This document shows positions 34,018-44,199 of a stretch of 64,000 nucleotides of DNA, in pieces. A program made the translations under genes and the position numbers. Within the stretch, counting starts at the first letter, position 1. Each line of letters opens with the position of its first letter. The notes below the pieces were generated by a model. It searched no databases. It worked only from the letters and a program-made list of their open reading frames with translations, and was not told where the DNA came from. This DNA is from Spirochaeta africana DSM 8902 (GTDB taxonomy: Bacteria; Spirochaetota; Spirochaetia; DSM-27196; DSM-8902): contig NC_017098.1 of the NCBI RefSeq assembly GCF_000242595.2, positions 1,674,001-1,738,000 of the forward strand, read 5' to 3'.

Positions 34018-34964
34018 AGATTCGCATCTGGGGTGCACGAGGCAGCCATCCAAAACCGCATACACCACAACAGATTCGCAGCAAGATCTCGGCAGTGGTT
34101 CAGCGCATTCAGGCCAGGGATGTAGCCTCAGCCGAGGCGCGTGAGGCATTTCTTGCCCGGCTGCCGGAGTGGCTGTTTGGCGGTTATGCCGGCAACACAG
34201 CCTGCATCTCGATACAGCTTGAGTCCGGTCCGCAGATCGTGTTTGATGCCGGCACCGGTATTACCGAATATTGGAGCGCCCTGCAGCAGGCCGGTACACC
34301 GCTACCGTCGGAATATCATATCTTTTTCTCTCATTACCATTATGATCATATCCAGGGATTTCCCTTTTTCGTGCCGGCCTACATCCCGGGCAACCGGCTT
34401 CATCTGTACAGTCCCCAGGCAAATCTGGAACAGACACTGCGCGACCAGATGCAGCATCCCATGTTTCCGGTCACCATCCAGGACAAAATGCTCGCCGATA
34501 TCAGTTTTCACCAACTGAAACCGCGAGGCAGTGTTGCGGTGGCTCAACATCGCATCGACTGGGTGCCGCTCAATCACCCTGGCGGTTCCTTTGGCTATCT
34601 GATTGAGCACAACGGCATCAGGGTTCTGTATGCAACCGATGTAGATATCGGGGCTGATTATTATCAGCGAAGCGAAGAAAATCGACGGTTCTTTGAAAAT
34701 CTTGATGCAATAATTCTTGATACCCAGTATACATTGGATGAAGCCTTGCAGAAACACGATTGGGGCCACACATCCTATGTGCATGGCGTGGATTTCGCAC
34801 TGCATTGGGGTATAAAACACCTGTATATGTTCCACCATGAACCGAGTTACGATGATCAGCAGCTGTACATCAACCAGAAAGCGGCTCGTGATTACGCTCG
34901 CTCGATCGGTGGCGGCGAGCTGAAGATCAATCTCGCCCGGGAGGGTGAAGCAATCGAGGTGTAA
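34014..34964 (+). CDS. MBL-fold metallohydrolase
   Basis: This 316-aa protein begins MKIRIWGARGSHP and carries the metallo-beta-lactamase motif SHYHYDHIQGFPFF (HxHxDH). It also has LNHPGGSFGYLIE, YATDVDIG and a C-terminal MFHHEPSYDDQQL with metal-binding His/Asp. This arrangement resembles PhnP/phosphodiesterase-like MBL proteins found near spirochaete and delta-proteobacterial signalling genes. Substrate cannot be assigned. Its start overlaps the YkgJ-like stop by 4 nt. Confidence 0.85.
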   Translation: MKIRIWGARGSHPKPHTPQQIRSKISAVVQRIQARDVASAEAREAFLARLPEWLFGGYAGNTACISIQLESGPQIVFDAGTGITEYWSALQQAGTPLPSEYHIFFSHYHYDHIQGFPFFVPAYIPGNRLHLYSPQANLEQTLRDQMQHPMFPVTIQDKMLADISFHQLKPRGSVAVAQHRIDWVPLNHPGGSFGYLIEHNGIRVLYATDVDIGADYYQRSEENRRFFENLDAIILDTQYTLDEALQKHDWGHTSYVHGVDFALHWGIKHLYMFHHEPSYDDQQLYINQKAARDYARSIGGGELKINLAREGEAIEV

Positions 34965-34984
34965 GCACACGTGAGGCGTATTGC

Positions 34985-35164
34985 ATGGATTTTTTGTTAA
35001 AAGATCGTTACGTTCTGGCGGCGTATATGTTATTTCGTCAGCATGAGGAAGAACTCGATCCGATACAGTGTCAACTGTACAGCGAACTGCAACGGAGCAT
35101 TTTCCGGGGAATGACCCTGGAGGAGGTAGAAAAAATTGAAACAATCTACGCAGATTTTTCTTGA
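34985..35164 (+). CDS. Small hypothetical protein (59 aa)
   Basis: An ORF starting MDFLLKDRYVLAAYMLFRQH with a GTGAGG site about 8 nt upstream. It is acidic and amphipathic (ELDPIQCQLYSELQRSIF, then MTLEEVEKIETIYADFS). It begins 20 nt after the MBL-fold gene, and its end overlaps the start of the large OmpA-family gene by 29 nt. The AGGAGG site of that gene lies inside it, suggesting coupling. Codon use looks coding; no family recognised. Confidence 0.6.
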   Translation: MDFLLKDRYVLAAYMLFRQHEEELDPIQCQLYSELQRSIFRGMTLEEVEKIETIYADFS

Positions 35165-38100
35165 GCGCAGCATGCGGGTTATTGCAGTGCTTTTACTGGC
35201 ACTGCTGCCGCTGTCGCTTTCGGGCCAGTACAATCCCCCGACCGGGGCCAACGAACTCGACCGACTGCTAAGCCCGCGTCTGCTGGCAACCGGGCCGTTC
35301 GGTTTGATCGACGAATACCCCTCTGCCAGTGTGATTAATCCGGCTGCCGGTGCCCCGCTGCAGCGAACCTTCCTTGATTTTTCCTATCTGACCGGTGTCG
35401 ATTTTTCCAGCGGTGGTGCGGATTTCGGTGCGCATATCCTGAATCTTGGCGGTTCCTATTCCACACCTGCCGGCGTGGTGAGCGGTAGTCTGCAGGCTGC
35501 GTTTGCCGAAATGGATATGTTCACGGTTGGAAACATTGGTCGCCTGAATGCCGCCTTTGCCAAAACCCTGTATGATACGATTGATGTCGGTGCCGGTGTA
35601 CAGCTCTCTACCGGATACGGTGATCGCTGGGACGGGGGAGCCGCCCTCAGCCTTGGCTATATACACCGTATAGAAGACCGTATCGGATTGAACAATGCCC
35701 GCTACGGCATCTCGATTGCGGGTTTGGGCAAATGGTTTCGCGGCTACGATGCACTTTCGCCATACCCGTCGCCATTCACCCCGGCTGCAGAGTTTGCGTT
35801 TTCTCCTGCCGAGGGGGATCAGCTCAAGCTTGATGTCTATGCCCAGATGTCGGCTCCCTCATTCCGGAATCTTCGCGGTCACATCGGCACAGAGCTTACA
35901 ATCCGTGATCGTCTGAGCCTGCAAACCGGCCTTGGACTCGATCTGCATGAGGTGCTGAATAATGGTGGAGATGTAGGGCGGTATCTTCCCAGCATCGGGT
36001 TGAATGTCCGTATCCCGATGGCCTTGCCCGACGACAGCAATGGGGTTGTCGCCGCCCAGGGCTGGAATCAGAGCGAGTTGAATGTACGAACTGCAGCAGC
36101 GCCAATGCCGGGAGAAAGCTGGGTGTTTGCCGCCGGGGTCAATGCAGCCCTCGGGGTGATTGACCGTACCCCACCGCGGATTGAGGCTGATGTTGCTGAT
36201 CGCGTATACATCTCGCCCAATAATGACGGGATACAGGATTATCTGGAATTTCCCGTCGAGATAACCGATGAGCGCTATGTGATGGGGTACCGACTGATTG
36301 TTCGTGACGCCGATGGTGAGACGGTACGCCTGATTGAAAACGCCGACCAGCGTCCCGATAGTGAAGGTGTCCGAAATGTTATTGACCGCCTGCTTGAGGT
36401 GACCACCGGCATCCCGGTCCCGGAAACCCTTCGGTGGGATGGCCGAACCGATGCCGGAGCACGCGCTGATGATGGCGAGTATACCTTTCAGATTGAAGCC
36501 TGGGACGACAACAACAACCTTGGCAGTTCGGTGCTCCGCACCGTGGTAGTAGACACCCTGCCGCCCCAGCTGACGCTGGATCCGCCACAGGGGGATGCAC
36601 GAATATTCTCGCCCAGCGAAGACAGCCTGCAGAATACCGTCGCATTCGGCCAATCCGGCAGCCAGGAAGATCTGTGGCGCGGGGTTATCCTCGACGCCCA
36701 GGATCAGGTTGTGCGCAGCTATGAATGGCAAGACTCGGCACCAGAAGATTTTGAGTGGGACGGATTCAATAATGATGGCGAGATTGTACCCGACGGGGTA
36801 TACAGTTATCGTATCACCAGCCGCGACCGTGCCGGCAACAGTACCGAGAAATCGGTAGCCAATATTATTGTAAACACCGAGCCAACCCCGGTCAGTATTA
36901 CTATCAGCCGCTCGATTTTTTCACCGAACGATAATGGGATCCACGATACGATTCGATTGCTGCCGGAGATCGGCAACACCAGCGGTATTCGTGACTGGAG
37001 TATTACGGTGTTTGACAGTCGTGGGGCTGCAGTCAGAACCTACCGTGATGTCGGGGTTCCCCGATCAACCGGAATATTATTTGATGGGCGTAACAACAGC
37101 GGACAACGGCTGCCAGAGGGGCGTTATCGAGCCGAACTGGTGGTAAATTACCGCAATGGAAACCGTCCGACTGCCTTCAGTCCGGATTTTGTTATCGATG
37201 TAACCCCTCCTGCGGCCACCGTTTCAGCAGAACACGCAATATTTTCGCCGAACAACAGCGGGGTGCGCGATACCCAGATTCTGTATCAGGAAACCAGCCA
37301 GGAGGAAGAATGGGTCGGCATTCTGAGGGATCGCAACGGGCGTACCGTACGCGAGTTTGTCTGGCACGGAACCGCCGCCGCACAGTTTGAATGGGATGGA
37401 CGCACATCAAGCGGAGAACTGGCAAGGGATGGCATCTACAGCTATCAGCTGACCGCAACCGACCGCGCCGGCAACACCGGAGAGTCAAACATCGTTGAGT
37501 TTGAACTCAACACCGAAGAGACTCCGGTGCTGGTTACTACCAATTACGATGCCTTCAGCCCGACAGGGCAGGGACATAAAGACACCATCTCGATCATTCC
37601 GAATCTTGCCAAGGATGATGACATCGAGTACTTCCGCTTTGAGATCCTGCGTGCCGATGATCAGCAGGTTGTGCGTACCGTCACCGGCAGTGGAACCCTG
37701 CGTGAGCCCTTTGTGTGGGATGGACGCAACCAGGACGGGCTGCCGTCTGCCGATGGCGGCTACACTGCACAACTCGAGATTCTCTACCTGAACGGCAATC
37801 TGGAACAGGCGCGCACCGATGTCTTTATCCTGGACACCGAACCGCCGCAGGCCGAAATAGCCGCTGATTTTCTGTTGTTCAGCCCTGACGGAGACGGGCG
37901 TCGGGATGAGATCCCGATTACCCAGCGAAATCTTACCGATGACTACTGGATCGGGAGTATCGTCAACGCCGCCGGAGAAACGGTCATCGAGTTCCGCTGG
38001 GGAACTGATCTGCAAGACTTTACCTGGGATGGCCGTGACGCGGAAGGCAACCTTGTTGCCGATGGTGTCTACAAGTATCAGGTGCGCTCCGAAGACGAGG

Positions 38101-39194
38101 CTGGCAACCGCACGGAGTACAGTATAACCGACATCACGGTCGATACCCGTCCAACCTCGGTGTTTGCAACGGTTGAATACCCGGCAATCGCACCCAACCT
38201 CGAGGGTACCCGGGCCGAGCAACGCATCAACACCTTTGTCAATCTGACCGATGGTGCAGATCGCTGGGAGCTGCAGATTCTGGATGCGGACGAACAGATT
38301 GTCAGAACATTCTCGGGCACCGATGTGCGCAGCTCCGCCAGCCTGAGCTGGGATGGGCGCACCGAGGACGGAGAAATCATCGAGGGCCGCTTCCGGGCGC
38401 GATTCATTGTAGACTACGAAAAAGGCAATCGTCCGACAGCCCGAACCCGTGAGTTCCTGGTGGATACCACCCCGCCCAGCGCAGATATTGTACTGGATCC
38501 GGTCCCGTTCTCGCCCGACAATGATGGTATCGACGATGAGCTTTCAATTGCACTGAATCTTGAGGATGCCAGCGGGATTGCCGACTGGCGGTTCGAGATC
38601 CGTGATCGCAACAATCGCCCGTTCCATATTATCGAGGGTTCCGGCGCACCGGGGCGAACCCTGACCTGGGATGGCCGGTCATCTATTACCGGCGAACTGG
38701 TAATCTCTGCCGAGGACTATCCCTACGAGTTCACCGTCAGTGACGTTCTTGGGAATACCGCGGTGTACACCGGGGTTATACCAATCGATATCCTGGTGAT
38801 TCGCGATGGTGATCGTCTGAAGGTACAGATCCCCTCGATCACCTTTGCCGCCAACAGCCCCGAACTGCTCGTAGACCCGGACACCGAGGTCGGAGCCAAG
38901 AATCGTGCAATCGTAGAGCGTCTGGTCGAGATTTTTACCCGGTACAATGCCTACAGTATTCAGGTCGAGGGACACGCGGTAAACCTTACTCAGACGGCAC
39001 GTGAGGAACGTGAGGAGCTGCAGCCGCTCAGCCTGGCTCGGGCACAGTCGGTGCGCCAGGCCTTAATCGACGGTGGGTTGAGTTCAAACCGGATTACCGC
39101 TGTAGGGCGCGGTGGCATGGAGCCGATCGTGCCCCATACCGACGAGGACGAGCGCTGGAAGAACCGCCGTGTCGAGTTTATCCTGATTCGCTGA
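35136..39194 (+). CDS. Giant exported protein: porin-like N-terminus, FlgD-Ig repeats, OmpA C-terminus
   Basis: This 1352-aa protein is probably a cell-envelope protein. A signal peptide (MRVIAVLLLALLPLSLSGQY, residues 13-32) leads to a beta-rich region to ~340 resembling spirochaete outer-membrane barrel proteins (FLDFSYLTGVDFSSGG, then SLQTGLGLDLHEV). Residues about 348-1220 hold eight FlgD-Ig-like repeats marked by FSPNxDGxxD and WDGR motifs. The C-terminal ~115 residues are an OmpA peptidoglycan-binding domain (ITFAANSPELLVD, LSLARAQSVRQAL, KNRRVEFILIR). The TTG start at 35136 has AGGAGGT 9 nt upstream; an ATG at 35172 is the alternative. The stop overlaps the dnaG start. It could link the outer membrane to the cell wall. 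Confidence 0.85.
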   Translation: MKQSTQIFLERSMRVIAVLLLALLPLSLSGQYNPPTGANELDRLLSPRLLATGPFGLIDEYPSASVINPAAGAPLQRTFLDFSYLTGVDFSSGGADFGAHILNLGGSYSTPAGVVSGSLQAAFAEMDMFTVGNIGRLNAAFAKTLYDTIDVGAGVQLSTGYGDRWDGGAALSLGYIHRIEDRIGLNNARYGISIAGLGKWFRGYDALSPYPSPFTPAAEFAFSPAEGDQLKLDVYAQMSAPSFRNLRGHIGTELTIRDRLSLQTGLGLDLHEVLNNGGDVGRYLPSIGLNVRIPMALPDDSNGVVAAQGWNQSELNVRTAAAPMPGESWVFAAGVNAALGVIDRTPPRIEADVADRVYISPNNDGIQDYLEFPVEITDERYVMGYRLIVRDADGETVRLIENADQRPDSEGVRNVIDRLLEVTTGIPVPETLRWDGRTDAGARADDGEYTFQIEAWDDNNNLGSSVLRTVVVDTLPPQLTLDPPQGDARIFSPSEDSLQNTVAFGQSGSQEDLWRGVILDAQDQVVRSYEWQDSAPEDFEWDGFNNDGEIVPDGVYSYRITSRDRAGNSTEKSVANIIVNTEPTPVSITISRSIFSPNDNGIHDTIRLLPEIGNTSGIRDWSITVFDSRGAAVRTYRDVGVPRSTGILFDGRNNSGQRLPEGRYRAELVVNYRNGNRPTAFSPDFVIDVTPPAATVSAEHAIFSPNNSGVRDTQILYQETSQEEEWVGILRDRNGRTVREFVWHGTAAAQFEWDGRTSSGELARDGIYSYQLTATDRAGNTGESNIVEFELNTEETPVLVTTNYDAFSPTGQGHKDTISIIPNLAKDDDIEYFRFEILRADDQQVVRTVTGSGTLREPFVWDGRNQDGLPSADGGYTAQLEILYLNGNLEQARTDVFILDTEPPQAEIAADFLLFSPDGDGRRDEIPITQRNLTDDYWIGSIVNAAGETVIEFRWGTDLQDFTWDGRDAEGNLVADGVYKYQVRSEDEAGNRTEYSITDITVDTRPTSVFATVEYPAIAPNLEGTRAEQRINTFVNLTDGADRWELQILDADEQIVRTFSGTDVRSSASLSWDGRTEDGEIIEGRFRARFIVDYEKGNRPTARTREFLVDTTPPSADIVLDPVPFSPDNDGIDDELSIALNLEDASGIADWRFEIRDRNNRPFHIIEGSGAPGRTLTWDGRSSITGELVISAEDYPYEFTVSDVLGNTAVYTGVIPIDILVIRDGDRLKVQIPSITFAANSPELLVDPDTEVGAKNRAIVERLVEIFTRYNAYSIQVEGHAVNLTQTAREEREELQPLSLARAQSVRQALIDGGLSSNRITAVGRGGMEPIVPHTDEDERWKNRRVEFILIR
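36180..38790 (+). repeat. Eight tandem FlgD-Ig-like coding repeats in two alternating types
   Basis: Each ~105-residue unit has FSPNNDG-like start, a WDGR turn and a closing GN. Units alternate: even ones end DRAGN/DEAGN/DVLGN after DGxYxYxxxxxD, odd ones end YRNGN/YLNGN/YEKGN after EGRYxAxLxVxY. The basic duplication unit therefore looks like a pair of domains. Confidence 0.75.
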
Positions 39195-40975
39195 TGGCGA
39201 TTCCGCAGCACGTTATAGAGGAAGTTACCAGGCGACTGGACATAGTCGAGCTTGTCAGTGACTATGTCCAGCTGTCACGGAAGGGAAACCGTTTCTGGGG
39301 GTTATCACCGTTCAAAACGGAGAAAACCCCCAGTTTCTCGGTCGACCCTGACAAACAGCTGTATTACTGTTTCTCTACCCAGCAAGGCGGCACCGCCATC
39401 ACATTCTATATGCAGATGGAGGGACTGGCCTTTCCCCAGGCAATTGAGCGTTTGGCAGAACGCGTCGGGGTAGCCCTGGAACATAAGGAGCTGACAGCAG
39501 CCGAGAAACGTCGTGCAGCACTGTTTGAACTCTATGATCGGGTCACCAACAGTTTTGCGCATATCTTCAACAACAGCGACCAGGCTGCTGTAGCGCGCCG
39601 CTACATGGCAGACCGGGGTTTTTCCGCCGAAGTACTCCAGCAGTTTGCGATCGGTTTTTGTCCTGCCGATCCCTTCTGGCTTTACGATTTTTTACAGAAA
39701 AAGGGGTATTCACCCGAGCTTTTGAGCCACAGCGGTCTGTTTACCCGCAAGAATCCACGACGCGCCCTGTTTGCCGGTCGCATCATGTTTGCCATCAGAA
39801 ACGAGACCGGGCGCGTGGTTGCGTTTGGCGGTCGCAGCCTGCAGGATGACGGCCCGAAATACATCAACTCGCCAGAAACAGATCTCTACTCCAAAAGTCG
39901 CATCCTGTATGGTTTCTGGGAGGCGCGACAATCGATACGTTCACGCAAGAACTTTATCGTGGTAGAAGGCTACATGGATCTGCTGGCAATGCACCAGGGC
40001 GGTTATACTCACGCCATTGCACCACTTGGCACGGCATTTACCGAAGACCATGCCCGGTTATTGTCGCGTTTTGCCGAAGAGGCCGTGCTGGCATTTGACA
40101 GCGATGCCGCCGGCTACAAGGCTGCGTTGCGAACCGCACAGCTGTGCGAGAAAAACGGCCTGATTGCCAAGGCATTGCTGCTCCCCGAGGGCGCCGACCC
40201 TGCCGATCTTTTGGAGAAGGGAGGTTTACATGGTCTGCGGAATAGTGTATCTTCTCCGGTACATGTACTCGAGTACCTATATGCGTATATCTCCTCCCAT
40301 ATCGATTCAGGTTCGGTCGATAGAACCTACAGAATCATCCGCGAGCTCGCCCCGTATCTGTCCGGCATACGTTCTGCCGTACAGCGTGAGGCGAGCTTTA
40401 CCTTTTTGGGAGAGAAACTCGGCATAGATCCCCAGGCAATTCGCAGCGATGTAGCGGGAAATGCACCGAATAGTGCATCCAGAAAGCCCGCGGTACCAGA
40501 CCGGAAGGTCAGGCAGCCGGGTATATCGCCGGAATTGTTTCTCGGGATCGCAGCGGTGGCGAATCCGGATACGTACCCGTTCATCCGCCGTAATGTAGAG
40601 ATAGATGCTCTGCAGGATGAACAGGCACGTGAGCTGTTCATTGCACTGGAAGACAGCTACCGCCGCGGCGATGCAGCCGCAGCCGACATAGTCGAACGCA
40701 TTGAGGACGATACCCTCAAGCAGGTGGTTTTACAGCGACTGGCAGGGAGTGAGTACACTTTTGCGGACGATACGCCGATAAAAGAGGCAGTCCAACGTAT
40801 ACGGGAACGTAATGTACGTATGCGAAAAAATTATCTGCAGCAGGAACTGCAGAATATCAAGGGCACGGATATCGAGTCCATTGATCAACAAAACGAGATC
40901 ATGGCCGAGATTATCCACCTGGATACTATTTTGCGCGATGTAAGGGAAAGTGCTGATGAAGGAAATGCAAAATGA
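39194..40975 (+). CDS. dnaG: DNA primase with degenerate zinc-binding domain
   Basis: This 593-aa replicative primase lays down RNA primers with DnaB. The N-terminal domain keeps the fold signature [20 protein letters not shown] and YYCF, but the CHC2 ligands are mostly lost. Ser38 and Lys41 stand where Cys and His are expected, and Thr62 replaces the last Cys; only Cys59 remains. The TOPRIM core is intact ([28 protein letters not shown]), and a helicase-binding C-terminal region follows. The ATG overlaps the upstream stop (TGATG), and rpoD starts inside the last 20 nt, giving the classic dnaG-rpoD macromolecular-synthesis pair. Confidence 0.95.
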   Translation: MAIPQHVIEEVTRRLDIVELVSDYVQLSRKGNRFWGLSPFKTEKTPSFSVDPDKQLYYCFSTQQGGTAITFYMQMEGLAFPQAIERLAERVGVALEHKELTAAEKRRAALFELYDRVTNSFAHIFNNSDQAAVARRYMADRGFSAEVLQQFAIGFCPADPFWLYDFLQKKGYSPELLSHSGLFTRKNPRRALFAGRIMFAIRNETGRVVAFGGRSLQDDGPKYINSPETDLYSKSRILYGFWEARQSIRSRKNFIVVEGYMDLLAMHQGGYTHAIAPLGTAFTEDHARLLSRFAEEAVLAFDSDAAGYKAALRTAQLCEKNGLIAKALLLPEGADPADLLEKGGLHGLRNSVSSPVHVLEYLYAYISSHIDSGSVDRTYRIIRELAPYLSGIRSAVQREASFTFLGEKLGIDPQAIRSDVAGNAPNSASRKPAVPDRKVRQPGISPELFLGIAAVANPDTYPFIRRNVEIDALQDEQARELFIALEDSYRRGDAAAADIVERIEDDTLKQVVLQRLAGSEYTFADDTPIKEAVQRIRERNVRMRKNYLQQELQNIKGTDIESIDQQNEIMAEIIHLDTILRDVRESADEGNAK

Positions 40976-42728
40976 TCCTGCGCTGGAGAAATTGCTGGAA
41001 TATGCCAAAAAGCGGCAGGTCATTAGCTATGACGAGATAACTGATTTTCTTCCCGAAGAGGTTGTGAATTCCGATAAAATGGATGATGTCATCGCGCTGC
41101 TGGGCAAGAACAACATCCGGCTGGAGGACGAAGACGACGCCGCCGAGGATGACGACGACAAGGAAGAGCAGGAACAGGACGAAGAGGAAGACGATACTGA
41201 TTCCAGCGCCCAGGATGCTGCCAAGCGTAGAATCGTATACAGCGACAAGGACTCGGCGGTAGACGATCCGATTCGGCTGTATCTGCGGGAAATCGGGCGG
41301 GAAAATCTGCTGACAGCGGAGCAGGAGGTCGAGCTATCCAAAAAAATGGAGGATGGCGAGAACATCATCAAGAATGTTATAAAACATTCCGGTATGGTGA
41401 TCCCCGAGCTGTCACGGCTTGCCGAAAAAGCATTTTCCAAGCAGGATCCCAAGGAACTCAACCTCTCCAAGAAGGAGATCTCCGAGTACCTTGCCGAACG
41501 ACGACGCCTGACTACCTTTTATCGGGAGGTGCTGCGAGAAATTCTGCCGGATCTTCGCACCTACATTGACGGCAAGCAGCAGCTGGTGCAGAAAGGTGAG
41601 CCCCTGGACAGCAATCCCGAGCTTACCAAGATCCGTGGGGTTATTCTGCAGAAGGTAGAGGACATCGAGTTTCATCAGCAGGAAATCCTGCTGTTTTCGG
41701 ACCGTTTTATATCGGTGTCTTCGAAGATCAGACAGTTCCAGCGCGAAGAGGATCGCATCGAAAAGCGCCTGCGGGTTGACAACATGCGAGAACTGCGGGC
41801 ACTGGGACGAGGTCTTGCCAATCCGACACAGAAACTGCGTATAGAGGAAGAGCTGGGACTCACCGCTGATTCCATCAAGGATCAGATCCGCCAGTTTCAG
41901 ATTACCGACAAGAAACTGAAGGCGTTCGAGGTGGAGTTCGAATCCTCTACCGAAGAAATCCTGCGCATGTCAGAAGAAATCGTGCGCGGCAAAACCATGA
42001 TGCAAAGTGCCAAGGATCGCCTTATCAAGGCCAACCTCCGGCTGGTGGTCAGTATTGCCAAAAAGTACACCAACCGCGGACTGCATTTCTTTGATCTTGT
42101 CCAGGAAGGCAATATCGGGCTCATCAAGGCAGTTGAAAAGTTTGAGTATCGCAAGGGATACAAGTTTTCCACCTATGCAACCTGGTGGATTCGACAGGCG
42201 ATCACCCGTTCGATATCCGATCAGGCCCGCACCATTCGCGTTCCGGTTCACATGATCGAGCAGATCAACAAGGTAGTGCGTGAGTCACGCCAACTGATGC
42301 AGATGCTCGGACGGGAACCAAACGACGAGGAAATTGCTGATCGACTCGGCTGGTCGGTCAGCCGGGTAAAATCGGTTAAGAATGTGGCGCGTGAACCGAT
42401 CTCGCTGGAAACACCGATCGGCGAGGAAGAAGACAGTCTGCTGGGAGATTTCATCGAAGACAAGGATGTCGAGAACCCGGCGCACCAGACAGCCTTTACC
42501 CTGCTGCAGGAACAGCTGCGGGGGGTGCTCTCAACATTGCCGCCTCGTGAACAAGAGGTTCTGAAGATGCGGTTCGGACTGGTGGATGGCTACAGCCTGA
42601 CGCTGGAAGAGGTAGGGCTGTACTTCAATGTTACCCGGGAACGGATCCGGCAGATCGAGGCCAAGGCATTGCGTCGGCTGCGACATCCGCGTCGCAGCCG
42701 CAAACTGAAAGACTATTTGGACAACTAA
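40956..42728 (+). CDS. rpoD: Primary RNA polymerase sigma factor (sigma-70)
   Basis: The ~590-aa housekeeping sigma factor has a region 1.1-like helical start ([20 protein letters not shown]) and an unusually acidic linker at residues 57-80. Region 1.2 is [20 protein letters not shown], region 2 is [20 protein letters not shown] followed by [19 protein letters not shown], and regions 3 and 4 end [20 protein letters not shown]. Start: ATG at 40956 follows AAGGG with better spacing than GTG 40950 or ATG 40965. It overlaps dnaG by 20 nt. The -35/-10 promoters in this window fit its standard specificity. Confidence 0.97.
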   Translation: MKEMQNDPALEKLLEYAKKRQVISYDEITDFLPEEVVNSDKMDDVIALLGKNNIRLEDEDDAAEDDDDKEEQEQDEEEDDTDSSAQDAAKRRIVYSDKDSAVDDPIRLYLREIGRENLLTAEQEVELSKKMEDGENIIKNVIKHSGMVIPELSRLAEKAFSKQDPKELNLSKKEISEYLAERRRLTTFYREVLREILPDLRTYIDGKQQLVQKGEPLDSNPELTKIRGVILQKVEDIEFHQQEILLFSDRFISVSSKIRQFQREEDRIEKRLRVDNMRELRALGRGLANPTQKLRIEEELGLTADSIKDQIRQFQITDKKLKAFEVEFESSTEEILRMSEEIVRGKTMMQSAKDRLIKANLRLVVSIAKKYTNRGLHFFDLVQEGNIGLIKAVEKFEYRKGYKFSTYATWWIRQAITRSISDQARTIRVPVHMIEQINKVVRESRQLMQMLGREPNDEEIADRLGWSVSRVKSVKNVAREPISLETPIGEEEDSLLGDFIEDKDVENPAHQTAFTLLQEQLRGVLSTLPPREQEVLKMRFGLVDGYSLTLEEVGLYFNVTRERIRQIEAKALRRLRHPRRSRKLKDYLDN

Positions 42729-42767
42729 TATTCATGAATCATACAAGTGGGTGGACCAGGAGGCAGC

Positions 42768-43769
42768 ATGCTACAGGAAACATTTGAAAAGCTTCGCGAA
42801 CTGCAGGAGATTATTGCAGAAAAGTTCGCTATAGAGGCTGAAATACAGGAGATACCGAAAACGCTCTCTACCAAGACAGACGTACTTCAGCGGATGAAGC
42901 GCTCGTTCATCGAGCGTAATGAAAAGTATGAGTCTACTCGAAAGCATCTGGCTGACCTGCGCGTCCGTCTGAGTGAGGCCGAGGCGGCAAGAGAAAAATA
43001 CGAGCAGCAGATGGATCTGATCAAGACGCAGCGCGAGTATGAAGCCCTGGACAAGGAAATACGAGAAGCCTCGGATCGGGAACAGAACCTCCGCCGCGAA
43101 ATACAGCGAGAAGAACGCGCACTGGAAGAAGTGCAAGCCGTACTGTCCCGTGAAGAATCCATGATCCAGGATCAGGAAAAGGACCTTGAGGTTGAGCAGG
43201 AACGAATCCGCGAGCAGCAAGGGGATAAAGAAGCTACCCTGAAGGCTCTGCTGAAAAAGGAACATGCAATAACCCCGGATCTGGACGATGACCTTATCTT
43301 CAAGTTTGAGCGCATCATCCGCAGCAAGGAAGGCGTTGGTATTGTTCCGATCAAGAAGGGCACCTGCTCCGGCTGCCATATGATGCTGCCAAATCAACTG
43401 GTCAACGACGTTCGTTCAGGTGAGCACATCCATAACTGTCCCTACTGCAGCCGAATTCTTTTCTGGTTTGAGAATGTAGAGGGCGATATCCTTGGCGATG
43501 ATGCTGGCGGTCTGGTTGATCTGATGGAAAACGAGTTTGATGATGATACCGAGGGTCACGACCTGCTGGACGATTCCCTGCTGGACGAAGAAGAACTCGA
43601 TATCATGGATGACGGTGATGACACCATTACCGATGAGGAAGAGGATCTTGAAGACTCACTTATCGATGATGATGAAGAGGACGAACCGCTGGATGAGGAC
43701 GGCGATGATTTCGAAGACGACGATGTCGAAGAAGATGACGATGATATAGATGAGGATGAAGAGGAGTAG
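42768..43769 (+). CDS. Coiled-coil zinc-ribbon protein (DUF164/CT398-like) with highly acidic tail
   Basis: This 333-aa protein has a long N-terminal coiled coil (about 1-170). A zinc ribbon follows, with CxxC pairs in GTCSGCHMM and HNCPYCSR (about 200-235), as in DUF164/CT398-like proteins. The last 85 residues are extraordinarily acidic: about 54 are Asp or Glu. The start MLQETFEKL has AGGAGG 4 nt upstream. It sits between rpoD and the RNase P RNA gene, the same place as in Treponema as I recall it. Family members are of uncertain function, possibly linked to flagellar or secretion export or to nucleic-acid mimicry. Confidence 0.85.
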   Translation: MLQETFEKLRELQEIIAEKFAIEAEIQEIPKTLSTKTDVLQRMKRSFIERNEKYESTRKHLADLRVRLSEAEAAREKYEQQMDLIKTQREYEALDKEIREASDREQNLRREIQREERALEEVQAVLSREESMIQDQEKDLEVEQERIREQQGDKEATLKALLKKEHAITPDLDDDLIFKFERIIRSKEGVGIVPIKKGTCSGCHMMLPNQLVNDVRSGEHIHNCPYCSRILFWFENVEGDILGDDAGGLVDLMENEFDDDTEGHDLLDDSLLDEEELDIMDDGDDTITDEEEDLEDSLIDDDEEDEPLDEDGDDFEDDDVEEDDDDIDEDEEE

Positions 43770-43781
43770 CGAATTCCGCTC

Positions 43782-44139
43782 ACAGGGCTATGGGTGTCGG
43801 GCCGTGCCGTCGCCAGCCTGCTGGCTGGAGGAAAGTCCGGGCTTCGCAGAGCACAGCACCGGGTAGTTCCCGGGCGCATCTCCGGATGCGACAGAGAGTG
43901 CCACAGAAAATATACCGCCGCTTTGCGGTAAGGGTGAAATGGTGAGGTAAGAGCTCACCGGGAAACCGGCAACGGTTTCTGTCCTGGTAAACCTTGCTGG
44001 AAGCAAAATTAAGCAGTGGATTCGGCTGCTCGCCGGGTATCCGCGGGTAAATTGCTGGACCCTGCAGGCAACTGCAGGGCTAGATTGATGACGGCAGTAA
44101 ACAGAACCCGGCTTACCGGCCCGATTTCCATAGCCCTGT
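43782..44139 (+). ncRNA. rnpB: RNase P RNA, bacterial type A
   Basis: A ~358-nt RNA with the terminal P1 helix ACAGGGCTATGG/CCATAGCCCTGT and conserved core segments GAGGAAAGTCCGGGC, ACAGAGAGTGCCACAGAAA, GTAAGAGCTCACCG and CAGTAAACAGAACCCGGCTTA. It is the catalytic subunit that matures tRNA 5' ends. It begins 12 nt after the zinc-ribbon gene stop and may be transcribed from the same unit. Confidence 0.96.
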
Positions 44140-44156
44140 CGGCCGGCTTGATTATA

Positions 44157-44185
44157 TTGACTTTTTCCTATTGATATCATCTAAT
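44157..44185 (+). promoter_or_regulatory. Promoter of the TPR-mreBCD-pbp2-rodA operon
   Basis: TTGACT (44157-44162) and TCTAAT (44180-44185) are 17 nt apart, directly after rnpB and 14 nt before the first ATG. Confidence 0.65.
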
Positions 44186-44199
44186 GAGGCGTGCGATCG

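Noticed and set aside
35859-36731. 290-aa minus-strand open frame inside the OmpA-family gene
   Set aside because: No ribosome site or recognisable motif; it mirrors the repetitive coding sequence of the plus-strand gene.
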